From NCBI RefSeq assembly GCF_937871615.1, contig NZ_CALMPA010000021.1, forward strand, positions 1 through 64,000: 64,000 nt of DNA, in the 5' to 3' direction. Under the pieces are notes generated by a model. That model ran no database searches. It was not told the origin of the DNA and saw nothing but the letters and a program-made list of their open reading frames with translations. Positions 34,596 to 42,290 of this stretch are shown piece after piece. The stretch's first letter is position 1, and each line of letters begins with the position of its first letter. Both the position numbers and the translations under genes were made by a program. Origin of the DNA: an uncultured Sphingomonas sp. (lineage in GTDB: Bacteria; Pseudomonadota; Alphaproteobacteria; Sphingomonadales; Sphingomonadaceae).

Positions 34596-35597
34596 GTGAC
34601 CGACACGGGCGAGGCAGCCACCATCACATCCCTGCGCCGCGCGGGGCTTGCCCGCGACGGCCAGCCGGTCACGCTCACCCCGCTTTCGGGCGGGGTATCG
34701 TGCGACGTGTGGCTGGCGCGGATCGGTGACGAGCCGCCGATCGTCGTCAAGCGCGCGCTGCCGCAATTGCGCGTTGCGGCGGAGTGGCTCGCCCCTGTCG
34801 AGCGGGCCGAGAATGAGGTGCGCTGGCTGCAATGCGCGCGGCGGATCGACGCGCGGCTGGCGCCGGAAGTGGTGGCGGCGGTGCCGGACGAGCATTTGTT
34901 CGCGCTCGCCTATCTGGAGCCGGAAGCGCATCCGGTGTGGCGCGACGAACTGATCGCGGGCCGCGTCGATCCCGGCTTCGCGAGCGGCTTCGGCCACGAT
35001 CTCGCCCGCATCCATGCCGCGACCGCCGACGACGCGGCGATGGCGCGCGATTTCGACAGCATGGACCTGTTCGACGCGCTGCGCATCTCGCCGTTTCTGC
35101 GCTATGTCGCGGGGAACCGGCCCGAGGTGGCGGCGCGGCTGAACGCGATCGCGGACGATCTTCAGGCGCGGCGCGGCGCACTGGTTCATGGCGATGTCAG
35201 CCCCAAGAATATCCTGTGCGGGCCGGAAGGCGGCGTGTTTCTCGATGCCGAATGCGCGGTCTATGGCGATCCCGCGTTCGATCTCGCCTTTTGCACCACG
35301 CATCTGCTGCTCAAGACGATCTGGCTCGCCGATCATGCCGCGCCGCTGAAACAATCGGCAAGCGCGTTCGTCGCGCGCTATCTCGCTGGCGTAACGTGGG
35401 AACCTGCCGAGGCGCTCGCCGCACGGGCCGGAGCCCTGCTCTCCGCGCTGCTGCTCGCGCGGGTCGAGGGCAAATCCCCCGCCCCCTATCTCGATGCGAC
35501 GGCCCGAGAGGTGGTGCGCGCCCGCGCGCTGGCGCTGCTCGCCGCCGACACCCCGACGATCGACCAACTTATCGCCGACTGGCCCATGGAGTTCTGA
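34596..35597 (+). CDS. APH-type phosphotransferase (small-molecule kinase)
   Basis: A 333-residue protein of the aminoglycoside phosphotransferase/choline kinase fold. The catalytic loop HGDVSPKNIL carries D200 and N205, and the metal-binding D217 is in FLDAECAVYGDPAFDLAF; the nucleotide Lys is in PPIVVKRAL. No antibiotic resistance is implied: in such catabolic operons these kinases phosphorylate a hydroxyl of a metabolite. The GTG at 34,596 follows GAGG by eight bases; a TTG two codons earlier is less well spaced. It is followed by the enolase paralogue with a one-base overlap, which suggests it makes the phospho-compound that enzyme uses. Confidence 0.82.
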   Translation: MTDTGEAATITSLRRAGLARDGQPVTLTPLSGGVSCDVWLARIGDEPPIVVKRALPQLRVAAEWLAPVERAENEVRWLQCARRIDARLAPEVVAAVPDEHLFALAYLEPEAHPVWRDELIAGRVDPGFASGFGHDLARIHAATADDAAMARDFDSMDLFDALRISPFLRYVAGNRPEVAARLNAIADDLQARRGALVHGDVSPKNILCGPEGGVFLDAECAVYGDPAFDLAFCTTHLLLKTIWLADHAAPLKQSASAFVARYLAGVTWEPAEALAARAGALLSALLLARVEGKSPAPYLDATAREVVRARALALLAADTPTIDQLIADWPMEF

Positions 35598-36895
35598 TGA
35601 CCAACCGTATCGCCAACATCCTCGCCCGCCAGCTTTGGGATTCGCGCGGCCGCCCGACCGTCGAGGCCGAGGTTCGGCTCGAAAACGGCGCGATCGGGCG
35701 CGCCATCGCGCCCGCCGGCGCCTCGCGCGGCGCGCATGAAGCGATCGACCTGCGCGACGGCGGCGACGCTTTCGGCGGGATGGGCGTGGCGCGGGCGGTG
35801 GCGAATGTCGCAACCGAAATCGCACCCGCGCTAAACGGCATGGATGCGCGCGACCAGGCGGCGATCGACCGCGCGCTCGTCGCGCTGGACGGCACGCCCA
35901 ACAAGGAGCGGCTCGGCGGCAATGCGCTGGTCGCGGTGTCGATGGCGGTGCTCCATGCCGCCGCCGCCGCCGAGCGTGCGCCGCTGTGGCGCTATCTCGC
36001 CGGCGGGCGCAAGGTGCGCATTCCGCTGCCTGAAATTCAGATCTTCGGCGGTGGCGCCCATGCCGGTCGCCGCACCGACATTCAGGATTTCATGGTGATG
36101 GCGCCGCGCGCCGGCAGCTTCCGCCGCGCGCTCGAAATCACCGACGCGGTATATCGCGCCGCCGGGGAGTTGATGGCCGCGATGGGGCCGCTTTCGGGCG
36201 TTGCCGACGAAGGCGGCTGGTGGCCGAATTTCTCCTCCAACGAACAGGCGCTCGATACGCTGACCAAGGCGATCGAGCTTGCCGGTTTCCGCGCCGGTGA
36301 GGACGTGTTCATCTCGCTCGACATCGCCGCCAACGAACTGGGCGACGCGACCGGCTATTCCCTTGCGCTCGACGATCGCCGGATGGACGGCGCGGCGATG
36401 GCCGAGGAAGTGATCGGCTGGACCCGGCGCTATCCGATCCTGTCGATCGAAGACCCCGCCTCGCAGGACGATTTCGCAACCATGGCGACGGTGGTGCGCG
36501 CGGTGGGCGATAAGGTGCAGGTGATCGGCGACGACGTGCTCGTCACCAATGCCGCGCGCGTGGCCAAGGCCGCCGAGGCGGGCGCGTGCAACGCCGCGCT
36601 CATCAAGGTCAATCAGGTCGGCACCGTAACCGAGGCGCATGAGGCGCTGGAGGCGGCGCGCGCGCGCGGCTGGGGCATGATCGTTTCGGCACGTTCGGGC
36701 GAGACCGAGGACGTGACGATCGCGCACCTCGCGACCGGCTGGGATGCGGGCCAGCTCAAGGTTGGCTCCTTCACCCGTTCCGAGCGGATGGCGAAGTGGA
36801 ACGAAGTACTGCGGATCGAGGAGGAAATGGGCGCGGATGCGGTGTTCGCCGGCGCCTCCGCCTTCGCCGCGCCGGTCGCCGCGCGGCTGGGCTGA
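35597..36895 (+). CDS. Enolase paralogue with altered active site
   Basis: A 432-residue protein alignable along its whole length with enolase. Metal ligands D242, E285 and D312, the catalytic Lys K337 (IKVNQ), E205 (ADEGG), R366 and S367 (SARSGETED) and K388 are kept. Changed positions relative to yeast enolase: E168 is D164 (IQDFM), H373 is A365 (VSARSG) and the mobile loop Thr is Arg (GASRGAHEA). So the chemistry of proton abstraction beside a phospho-carboxylate is plausible, but the substrate is probably not 2-phosphoglycerate, or binding is different. It is coupled to the kinase before (TGATG) and the dehydrogenase after (TGATG). I do not think it is the housekeeping enolase. Confidence 0.85.
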   Translation: MTNRIANILARQLWDSRGRPTVEAEVRLENGAIGRAIAPAGASRGAHEAIDLRDGGDAFGGMGVARAVANVATEIAPALNGMDARDQAAIDRALVALDGTPNKERLGGNALVAVSMAVLHAAAAAERAPLWRYLAGGRKVRIPLPEIQIFGGGAHAGRRTDIQDFMVMAPRAGSFRRALEITDAVYRAAGELMAAMGPLSGVADEGGWWPNFSSNEQALDTLTKAIELAGFRAGEDVFISLDIAANELGDATGYSLALDDRRMDGAAMAEEVIGWTRRYPILSIEDPASQDDFATMATVVRAVGDKVQVIGDDVLVTNAARVAKAAEAGACNAALIKVNQVGTVTEAHEALEAARARGWGMIVSARSGETEDVTIAHLATGWDAGQLKVGSFTRSERMAKWNEVLRIEEEMGADAVFAGASAFAAPVAARLG

Positions 36896-37806
36896 TGCGG
36901 CTCGCGATCGACACCATCCCGAGCGCGGGCTTTCAGGCTGAGATCGACGCGGTGTTCGGCGCGGGCGCGGTGCTCGCGGTTCAGCCCGGCTCGCCGCCGG
37001 GCGACGCGGAAGTGTTGCTCCATGTCCTGGCCCCGGTCTCGGCGGAGGCGATCGCCGCCGCGCCCTCGCTGCGGCTGATCCAGAAGCTCGGCGTGGGGGT
37101 GAATACGATCGCGCTGGAAGCGGCAAAGGCGCGCGGCATCGCGGTGTGCAACATGCCCGGCGTCAATGCGCAGGCGGTGGCGGAATGCGCGCTGACGCTG
37201 CTGCTCGCGGTGTTGCGCCGCACCGTGGCGCTCGATGCCGCCACCCGCGCCGGGCAATGGGCGGTGCCATCCGATGTCCTCGACAATATGGGCGAGGTTT
37301 CGGGCCGCACGATCGGGCTGATCGGGATGGGCAACAGCGCCGCGCGCCTCGCCCGCGCGCTGGAGGCGCTGGGGGCGGAGGTGGTGTTCACCGCCCGCAG
37401 CAGCCACGCGGACAAGCCGTGGCGGCAATTGCCGCTGGCCGAGCTGCTCGCGGTAGCCGATGTCGTTTCGCTGCACGTGCCGTTGACCGATGAGACCGCC
37501 AATCTGGTCGATCCGCTGGCGATGAAGCGCGGCGCGGTGCTCATCAACGTCGCGCGGGGCGGGCTGGTCGACGAAGCGCGACTGGCGGACGCGCTGCGCT
37601 CCGGCCATCTGCGCGGCGCGGGGCTGGACGTGTTCGCGACCGAGCCGGTCGATCCCGCCGATCCCTTGCTCACGCTCGCCAATGTCGTCGTCAGCCCGCA
37701 TGTCGCGTGGCAGACGCCGGAAACGCTCGCGCGCAGCCTCGCGACGGCGGCGGAGAATGTCCGCCGGCTCACGGCGGGCGAACCCTTGCTCAATCAGGTG
37801 ATTTGA
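36895..37806 (+). CDS. D-2-hydroxyacid dehydrogenase (NAD(P)-dependent)
   Basis: A 303-residue D-isomer-specific 2-hydroxyacid dehydrogenase. The Rossmann motif is GLIGMGNSAARLA (the third Gly is Ala), and the catalytic triad is R221 (NVARGG), E250 (FATEPVD) and H269 (VSPHVAW). It interconverts a 2-keto acid and a D-2-hydroxy acid, of the hydroxypyruvate/glycerate type. With the neighbouring kinase and enolase paralogue it mirrors the reductase, glycerate 2-kinase, enolase series of the serine cycle, which supports an analogous route on a different carbon skeleton. Start and stop both overlap neighbours by one base. Confidence 0.88.
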   Translation: MRLAIDTIPSAGFQAEIDAVFGAGAVLAVQPGSPPGDAEVLLHVLAPVSAEAIAAAPSLRLIQKLGVGVNTIALEAAKARGIAVCNMPGVNAQAVAECALTLLLAVLRRTVALDAATRAGQWAVPSDVLDNMGEVSGRTIGLIGMGNSAARLARALEALGAEVVFTARSSHADKPWRQLPLAELLAVADVVSLHVPLTDETANLVDPLAMKRGAVLINVARGGLVDEARLADALRSGHLRGAGLDVFATEPVDPADPLLTLANVVVSPHVAWQTPETLARSLATAAENVRRLTAGEPLLNQVI

Positions 37807-38504
37807 TGACCAGCCTTCCGATCGTTCTCGCGTCCGGCCAGTTGCTGACGCAGGAGACGTGGACGCCGCAGATCGCCGCCTGGGCGAAACGCGACGTGCG
37901 CCACGCCGATCACCGGCATGACGACACGATCGCCGGGATGGCACAGCGGCTGCTGGACGCGGCACCGGCACGCTTCGCGCTGGTCGCCCATGCGTTGGGC
38001 GGGTTCGTCGCGTTCGAGGTGATGCGGCGCGCGCCCGAACGGGTGGCGCGGCTGGCGCTGATCGCCACCCTCGCCTCCGCCGATGGCCCGGCGCAGACCG
38101 CGCGGCGGCAGGGCTATATTGATCTGGTCGAATCCGGGCGCTTCGATCAGGTGATCGAGGAGCGTATCCCGATGCTGTTCCCGCCGGAAAAGCGCGACGA
38201 CGCGGAGCTGCTCGGCCTCGCGCGACGGATGGCGGCGGATACCGGCGCGGAAACCTTTCTGCGCCAGCAGCGCGCGATCATGGCGCGGATCGACAGCCGC
38301 CCGACGCTCGGCGCGATCGCCGCGCCCGTGCTGCTGATCCGCGGCGCGGTGGATGGAATCACCACGGTGGAGCAACAGCAGGAAATGCTCGATGCGATCC
38401 CCGGCGCGCGGCTGGAAACGCTGGCGGGCGTCGGCCATCTGCCGACGGTGGAGGCGGCGAAACAGACCACCGCGCTCCTCACCGACTGGATCGACCGGGG
38501 CTGA
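37806..38504 (+). CDS. Alpha/beta-fold hydrolase lacking the nucleophilic serine
   Basis: A 232-residue alpha/beta hydrolase. At the nucleophile elbow the sequence is VAHALGGFVAF, so the expected Ser is A63 (codon GCG), while the partners D183 (GAVDG) and H211 (GVGHLPT) remain. A normal serine hydrolase mechanism is not possible; it could be a non-hydrolytic lyase, a cofactor-free oxygenase-like or binding protein, or an inactive relative. It is the last gene of the kinase/enolase operon, overlapping the dehydrogenase stop by one base, so loss of function by drift seems less likely than a new role. Confidence 0.8.
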   Translation: MTSLPIVLASGQLLTQETWTPQIAAWAKRDVRHADHRHDDTIAGMAQRLLDAAPARFALVAHALGGFVAFEVMRRAPERVARLALIATLASADGPAQTARRQGYIDLVESGRFDQVIEERIPMLFPPEKRDDAELLGLARRMAADTGAETFLRQQRAIMARIDSRPTLGAIAAPVLLIRGAVDGITTVEQQQEMLDAIPGARLETLAGVGHLPTVEAAKQTTALLTDWIDRG

Positions 38505-38516
38505 CGCCCCGCGCGA

Positions 38517-39011
38517 TCACCGCACCGAATAGAGCCGATGCCGCGCGCCGAGATCGGTGCGCTCGCCCACGCCGATCGCCACCGTCCCGTTGAGCCACGC
38601 ATAATCGGGGCTTGCCGTCTCGAACAATGACGCGATGCGCAGATAATAGCGCGACGGATCGACTTTCGAGGCAAGCGCGGGATCGGCGAATTCGCGGCGC
38701 ACGTCGTCCGGGATCACGCTGCGCCCGAAATAATTGACGTAGATCAGCGCGCCATCATGGGTGCGCAGCACCGCGCGCGCATCGAGCGTGCCGACAGTCG
38801 CATCCTCACCCAGTCGCCCGCCGACGGACCAGTTGCCGCCGCCCGGCAATACCTCGCCAGACAGGCGCGGGCCTTCGAACTTGCCGCCGGTGATATAGCC
38901 GATCCGCCGGTCGTTGAACGGCGCGGCGCCGACGTGGATGATCCCGCCGGCGACGTGAAAGTCGACCGTGCAGAGAAAATCGCCGAGCACCTGTGTCTTT
39001 TCGGTCACCAT
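38517..39011 (-). CDS. DUF3237 (UPF0311) protein 1
   Basis: A 164-residue beta-rich protein of DUF3237: GGKFEGPRLSGEVLPGGGNW, LDARAVLRTHDGALIYVNYFG and the late FETASPDYAWLNGTVAIG are family blocks. The function of the family is unknown; it is repeatedly found in catabolic clusters and has a small barrel fold suited to bind hydrophobic ligands. It is convergent with the Ser-less hydrolase (12-base gap) and divergent from a TonB receptor across operator site 5. The ATG at 39,011 has AGGAGG nine bases upstream. Confidence 0.85.
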   Translation of the reverse strand: MVTEKTQVLGDFLCTVDFHVAGGIIHVGAAPFNDRRIGYITGGKFEGPRLSGEVLPGGGNWSVGGRLGEDATVGTLDARAVLRTHDGALIYVNYFGRSVIPDDVRREFADPALASKVDPSRYYLRIASLFETASPDYAWLNGTVAIGVGERTDLGARHRLYSVR

Positions 39012-39046
39012 ATTCAGCACCCTCCTACTGGACTAAATCGGCGATA

Positions 39047-39060
39047 GTTCGTAATCTAAG
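39047..39060. promoter_or_regulatory. Island operator site 5 (GTTCG-TAAT-CTAAG)
   Basis: Shared by the divergent DUF3237 gene (start 39,011) and the TonB receptor (start 39,112). The right half is perfect and the centre AT-rich; the left half is the most degenerate of the set. Confidence 0.55.
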
Positions 39061-39111
39061 TTTGTCAGAAAACAAGGCACGCATTGCGCCGCGTTAAGGA
39101 GAAGGGGGGCC

Positions 39112-41343
39112 ATGTCCCAAAATTTCAATCGCTTGTTAACCGGCATCGCCGCTTCCGCGCTCGTCACCGCGCTGGGAATCGCATCGCCCGCCTTCGCTCA
39201 AACCGCCACCGATTCGACCACCGCCGCGCCGACCGAGACCAGCGGGGCCGATATCGTCGTCACCGCGCAGAAGCGCGAACAGAAGCTGCAGGATGTGCCG
39301 ATCTCGATGGAGGTCGTTTCCGGGCAGAAGGTCGCCGATTTCGCCGCCGCCGATTTCAAGGCCGTGCAGAATTTCGTGCCGAACATGTTCGTCCAGCAGA
39401 CCAACGGCAACGACACGATCTATATCCGCGGTTTCGGTTCGCCGCCCCAGAACTTCTCGTTCGATCAGGCGGTCAGCGTCTACATGGACGGCGTTTACGC
39501 GGGCAAGATGCGCCAGGCGCTGAACCCGTTCTTCGACGTTGCCCGCGTCGAGGTGATGCGCGGCCCGCAGGGGGCGCTTTACGGGAAGAACACGCCCGCG
39601 GGCGCGATCAGCGTCGTTTCGGCTGGCCCGACCAAGACCTTCCAGGCCGCGCTCACCGGCACGTATAATTTCGATCTCAAGGGCTATGACCTGACGGGCT
39701 ATGTTTCCGGCCCCGTCACCGACACGCTTTCGCTGCGCGTCGCGACGCGCGTTCAGGATCAGGATGGCTACATCAAGAACCTGGCAAACGGCAACGAGGA
39801 ACCGCGCAACAAGCTGCAACTGTTCCGCATCAGCGCGCTGTGGGAACCGAGCGATACGTTCGATGTATCCGCAAAGCTGGAACTGTCGAATTACGAGCGC
39901 ATCGGCGGCCTGGGCGTTTCGACGCCGGATAATACCGAGCAGCGGCCAACGCTGGTCCGCTATGCGGATAATTACCCACTTGGCCGCGAAGGCTATACCA
40001 ACAGTTCGGCGCTTGGCTCGGTCACCGCGAACCTGAAGGTGGGCACGCACACGCTTACCTCGATAACCGGCTATTCGTGGTTCAACGGCGCCGTGACGAA
40101 CTATTTCGATCAGCGTGTTCCGGGAACCGGGCAGGTGATCGAAAATTCCGTCGCCAACAAGTATCCCGAGGACTTCCACCAGTTCTCGCAGGAATTGCGC
40201 CTGTTGTCCCCGACTGGCGGCGTGCTCGAATATGTTGTTGGCGCTTATTACGACAAATCTACCTACAACGTAGATCCGTATCTCTATTACAATATTCTTG
40301 CGTTCAACCTGGTCTCGCTCAACCAGACCTATTTCCACCAGAGCGCCCGGACGCTGTCCGGATTCGGGCAGGCGACGCTGCGACCGGCGAACGGGCTTCG
40401 CCTGATCGGCAGCCTGCGCTATACCAACGTGCAGAAAGACGGGACGTTCAGCGGCAAGCTGCTCAGCGGCCAGCCTTTCCGGCCACTCACCAGCGCCAGC
40501 GGCTCGATCGACGAAGGCCTCGTCGATCCGTCGATCACGGTCCAGTACGATGTTTCGCGCAATCTGATGCTCTATGCGGTCTATGGCCGTGGCTCGAAGT
40601 CCGGCGGCTTCGTATCGAACACGCTGGGCACGAAGGACGCGACGTTCATCTACAAGCCGGAACGGTCGCGGAACTGGGAGGCGGGGTTCAAATCCACGCT
40701 GTGGGATGGCCGTGCAACGCTGAACGTGTCGGCATATGACACCAAGTTCACCGATCTGCAGACTTCGTCGTACAGTTCCACGCTGCAGACCTATATTACC
40801 GGAAACGCGGCCCAGGCGACCTCGCGCGGCGTCGAAGGATCGCTGCGCATCGCGCCGAGCCGCTATTTCGACATCACCGCGTCCGCCGCGTATATGGACA
40901 TCAAGTACGACAAATATCCGGGCGCGCCGTGCCTCGCGACGGCGCAAGGTCCAGCGCCCGCCGGCGTGTGCGACCTTTCCGGTCGCCGTCCGCCCTATAC
41001 GTCGAAGTTCACGGGCAACGTGTCGGTCCATGGCCGGGTCGACATCAGCGATTACAAGCTGGACGGCACCGCGATCCTCGGCGGTCGCTCGGGCTTCTTC
41101 AACTCGGACGATCAGAGCCCGAACTACGGCTATCAGAAGGGCTATGCGAAGCTCGATCTGCGTATCCAGTTCGCGCCACAGGACGAGCGCTGGCACATCG
41201 CGCTGATCGGGAAGAACCTGACCAACGAACTGACCAGCGGCAGCGCGTTCCGCCTGCCCGCACCGATCACCACCGTTTCGCGCGCGATCATGTTCGTCGA
41301 GCCACCGCGCAACATCGCGATCGAGGCGGGCGTGAAGTTCTGA
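39112..41343 (+). CDS. TonB-dependent outer-membrane receptor 1
   Basis: A 743-residue receptor with a signal peptide ending ASPAFAQ, a TonB box region DIVVTAQKREQKLQDVPIS, a plug domain with RGFGSPPQN and VEVMRGPQGALYGKNTPAGAISVVS, and a 22-strand barrel ending in the aromatic EAGVKF. It imports a large or scarce substrate across the outer membrane with TonB energy; the plug style (PQGALYGKN) is that of the catabolic receptors abundant in sphingomonads, not of siderophore systems. AAGGAG precedes the ATG, and operator site 5 lies 52 bases upstream. A strong hairpin follows the stop. Confidence 0.95.
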   Translation: MSQNFNRLLTGIAASALVTALGIASPAFAQTATDSTTAAPTETSGADIVVTAQKREQKLQDVPISMEVVSGQKVADFAAADFKAVQNFVPNMFVQQTNGNDTIYIRGFGSPPQNFSFDQAVSVYMDGVYAGKMRQALNPFFDVARVEVMRGPQGALYGKNTPAGAISVVSAGPTKTFQAALTGTYNFDLKGYDLTGYVSGPVTDTLSLRVATRVQDQDGYIKNLANGNEEPRNKLQLFRISALWEPSDTFDVSAKLELSNYERIGGLGVSTPDNTEQRPTLVRYADNYPLGREGYTNSSALGSVTANLKVGTHTLTSITGYSWFNGAVTNYFDQRVPGTGQVIENSVANKYPEDFHQFSQELRLLSPTGGVLEYVVGAYYDKSTYNVDPYLYYNILAFNLVSLNQTYFHQSARTLSGFGQATLRPANGLRLIGSLRYTNVQKDGTFSGKLLSGQPFRPLTSASGSIDEGLVDPSITVQYDVSRNLMLYAVYGRGSKSGGFVSNTLGTKDATFIYKPERSRNWEAGFKSTLWDGRATLNVSAYDTKFTDLQTSSYSSTLQTYITGNAAQATSRGVEGSLRIAPSRYFDITASAAYMDIKYDKYPGAPCLATAQGPAPAGVCDLSGRRPPYTSKFTGNVSVHGRVDISDYKLDGTAILGGRSGFFNSDDQSPNYGYQKGYAKLDLRIQFAPQDERWHIALIGKNLTNELTSGSAFRLPAPITTVSRAIMFVEPPRNIAIEAGVKF

Positions 41344-41350
41344 TCCCCCT

Positions 41351-41374
41351 CCCCTCCCCCACGCGGGGGAGGGG
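41351..41374. terminator. Bidirectional hairpin between receptor 1 and SDR genes
   Basis: Arms CCCCTCCCCC (41351-41360) and GGGGGAGGGG (41365-41374) with a four-base loop, between convergent stops. There is no long T run, so efficiency is uncertain. Confidence 0.6.
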
Positions 41375-41385
41375 AAGGTTTCATC

Positions 41386-42162
41386 TTATAGCGGCGTGTC
41401 GTGGCCCCATTGCCGGGTCACCACGCCGTTTTCTTTTCTGACCGCAACCCAATCGCCGCCGGCCAGCGCATCGTCGTGGATCAGATCAATCACCGCCGCC
41501 GCGATATCGCCGGGCGCGCAACGCTCATTGTTCGCCAGCACCGGCGCCATCCAGTCCGCCGCGCGATCGCCACCCGTGGTATGCAGGATCGGCGTATCGG
41601 TCAGCCCCGGCAAAACGCCGGCGACCCGCACCCCCCATTCCTCCTTGAGCGAGGCGCAGCAACGGGTGAGCATCATCACCCCCGCCTTGGTGACGGCATA
41701 CATCGCATCGCGAAAACCCGGCCCCAGCGCGACGGTGGACACGGTGTTGACGATCACGCCGCCGCCGCGCGCGCGCATCCCTTGCGCGATCGTCTGCGTC
41801 GCGAGCACCAGCGAGGTGAGGTTGACATCAACGATCCAGCGCAGCCGATCGAGCGGCATTTCGGGAAACGCCCCGGCGCCCGATACGACCCCGGCATTGT
41901 TGTGCAGGATATCCGGCGCGCCATCCGCAACCACGCGATCGACCCACGCGCCCGTGGCGGCCAGATCGGCGAGATCGAGCCGCATCACCACCGGCTCCGC
42001 ACCGCCCGCGCGAACGAGATCGGCGGTTTCGGTCAATCCCGCTTCATTCACATCGACCAGGGTGATCCGCGCCGCGCCCGCCGCCGCCAGCCGCGATGCC
42101 GTCGCGCGGCCTATTCCCGAAGCGCCGCCGGTGACGATCGCGGCCTTTCCCCGAATATCCAT
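41386..42162 (-). CDS. Short-chain dehydrogenase/reductase (SDR)
   Basis: A 258-residue classical SDR: cofactor motif TGGASGIGRA (T-G-x3-G-x-G), NNAGV, the catalytic Ser in VNTVSTVALG and Y-x3-K in MYAVTKAGV. An acidic residue after beta-2 (LVDVNEA) favours NAD over NADP. It likely oxidises or reduces an alcohol/ketone intermediate of the island pathway. The ATG at 42,162 follows GGGAGAG; it is divergent from the MFS transporter across operator site 6. Confidence 0.9.
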   Translation of the reverse strand: MDIRGKAAIVTGGASGIGRATASRLAAAGAARITLVDVNEAGLTETADLVRAGGAEPVVMRLDLADLAATGAWVDRVVADGAPDILHNNAGVVSGAGAFPEMPLDRLRWIVDVNLTSLVLATQTIAQGMRARGGGVIVNTVSTVALGPGFRDAMYAVTKAGVMMLTRCCASLKEEWGVRVAGVLPGLTDTPILHTTGGDRAADWMAPVLANNERCAPGDIAAAVIDLIHDDALAGGDWVAVRKENGVVTRQWGHDTPL

Positions 42163-42225
42163 ATCACTCTCCCGCAATTTGCCGCGTCACCTGTGTCTGC
42201 GATCGTCGGCTGGTTGACACATATT

Positions 42226-42239
42226 CTTACGTATCTAAG
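42226..42239. promoter_or_regulatory. Island operator site 6 (CTTAC-GTAT-CTAAG)
   Basis: In the divergent SDR/MFS gap, six bases after a consensus -35 TTGACA at 42,214-42,219 that points to the transporter. Binding here would cover the spacer and -10 region, so repression is likely. Confidence 0.7.
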
Positions 42240-42290
42240 CATCATCCGGGAGTCGACGCCGCTCGATCGCAACAACGGATAAGGATGGGA

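Noticed and set aside
34596-35597. APH-type kinase as an antibiotic-resistance gene
   Set aside because: It is embedded in a catabolic operon with one-base overlap to an enolase paralogue and shows only general fold motifs.
38496-38511. Small hairpin CGGGGC-TGAC-GCCCCG at the end of the kinase/enolase operon
   Set aside because: Only six pairs, overlapping the coding end, with no T run; not strong enough to call a terminator.
39136-41196. A 686-codon open frame on the minus strand opposite TonB receptor 1
   Set aside because: It is rich in Arg/His/Ile in a pattern typical of antisense frames of high-GC genes, has no recognisable domain, and the plus strand carries a clear receptor.
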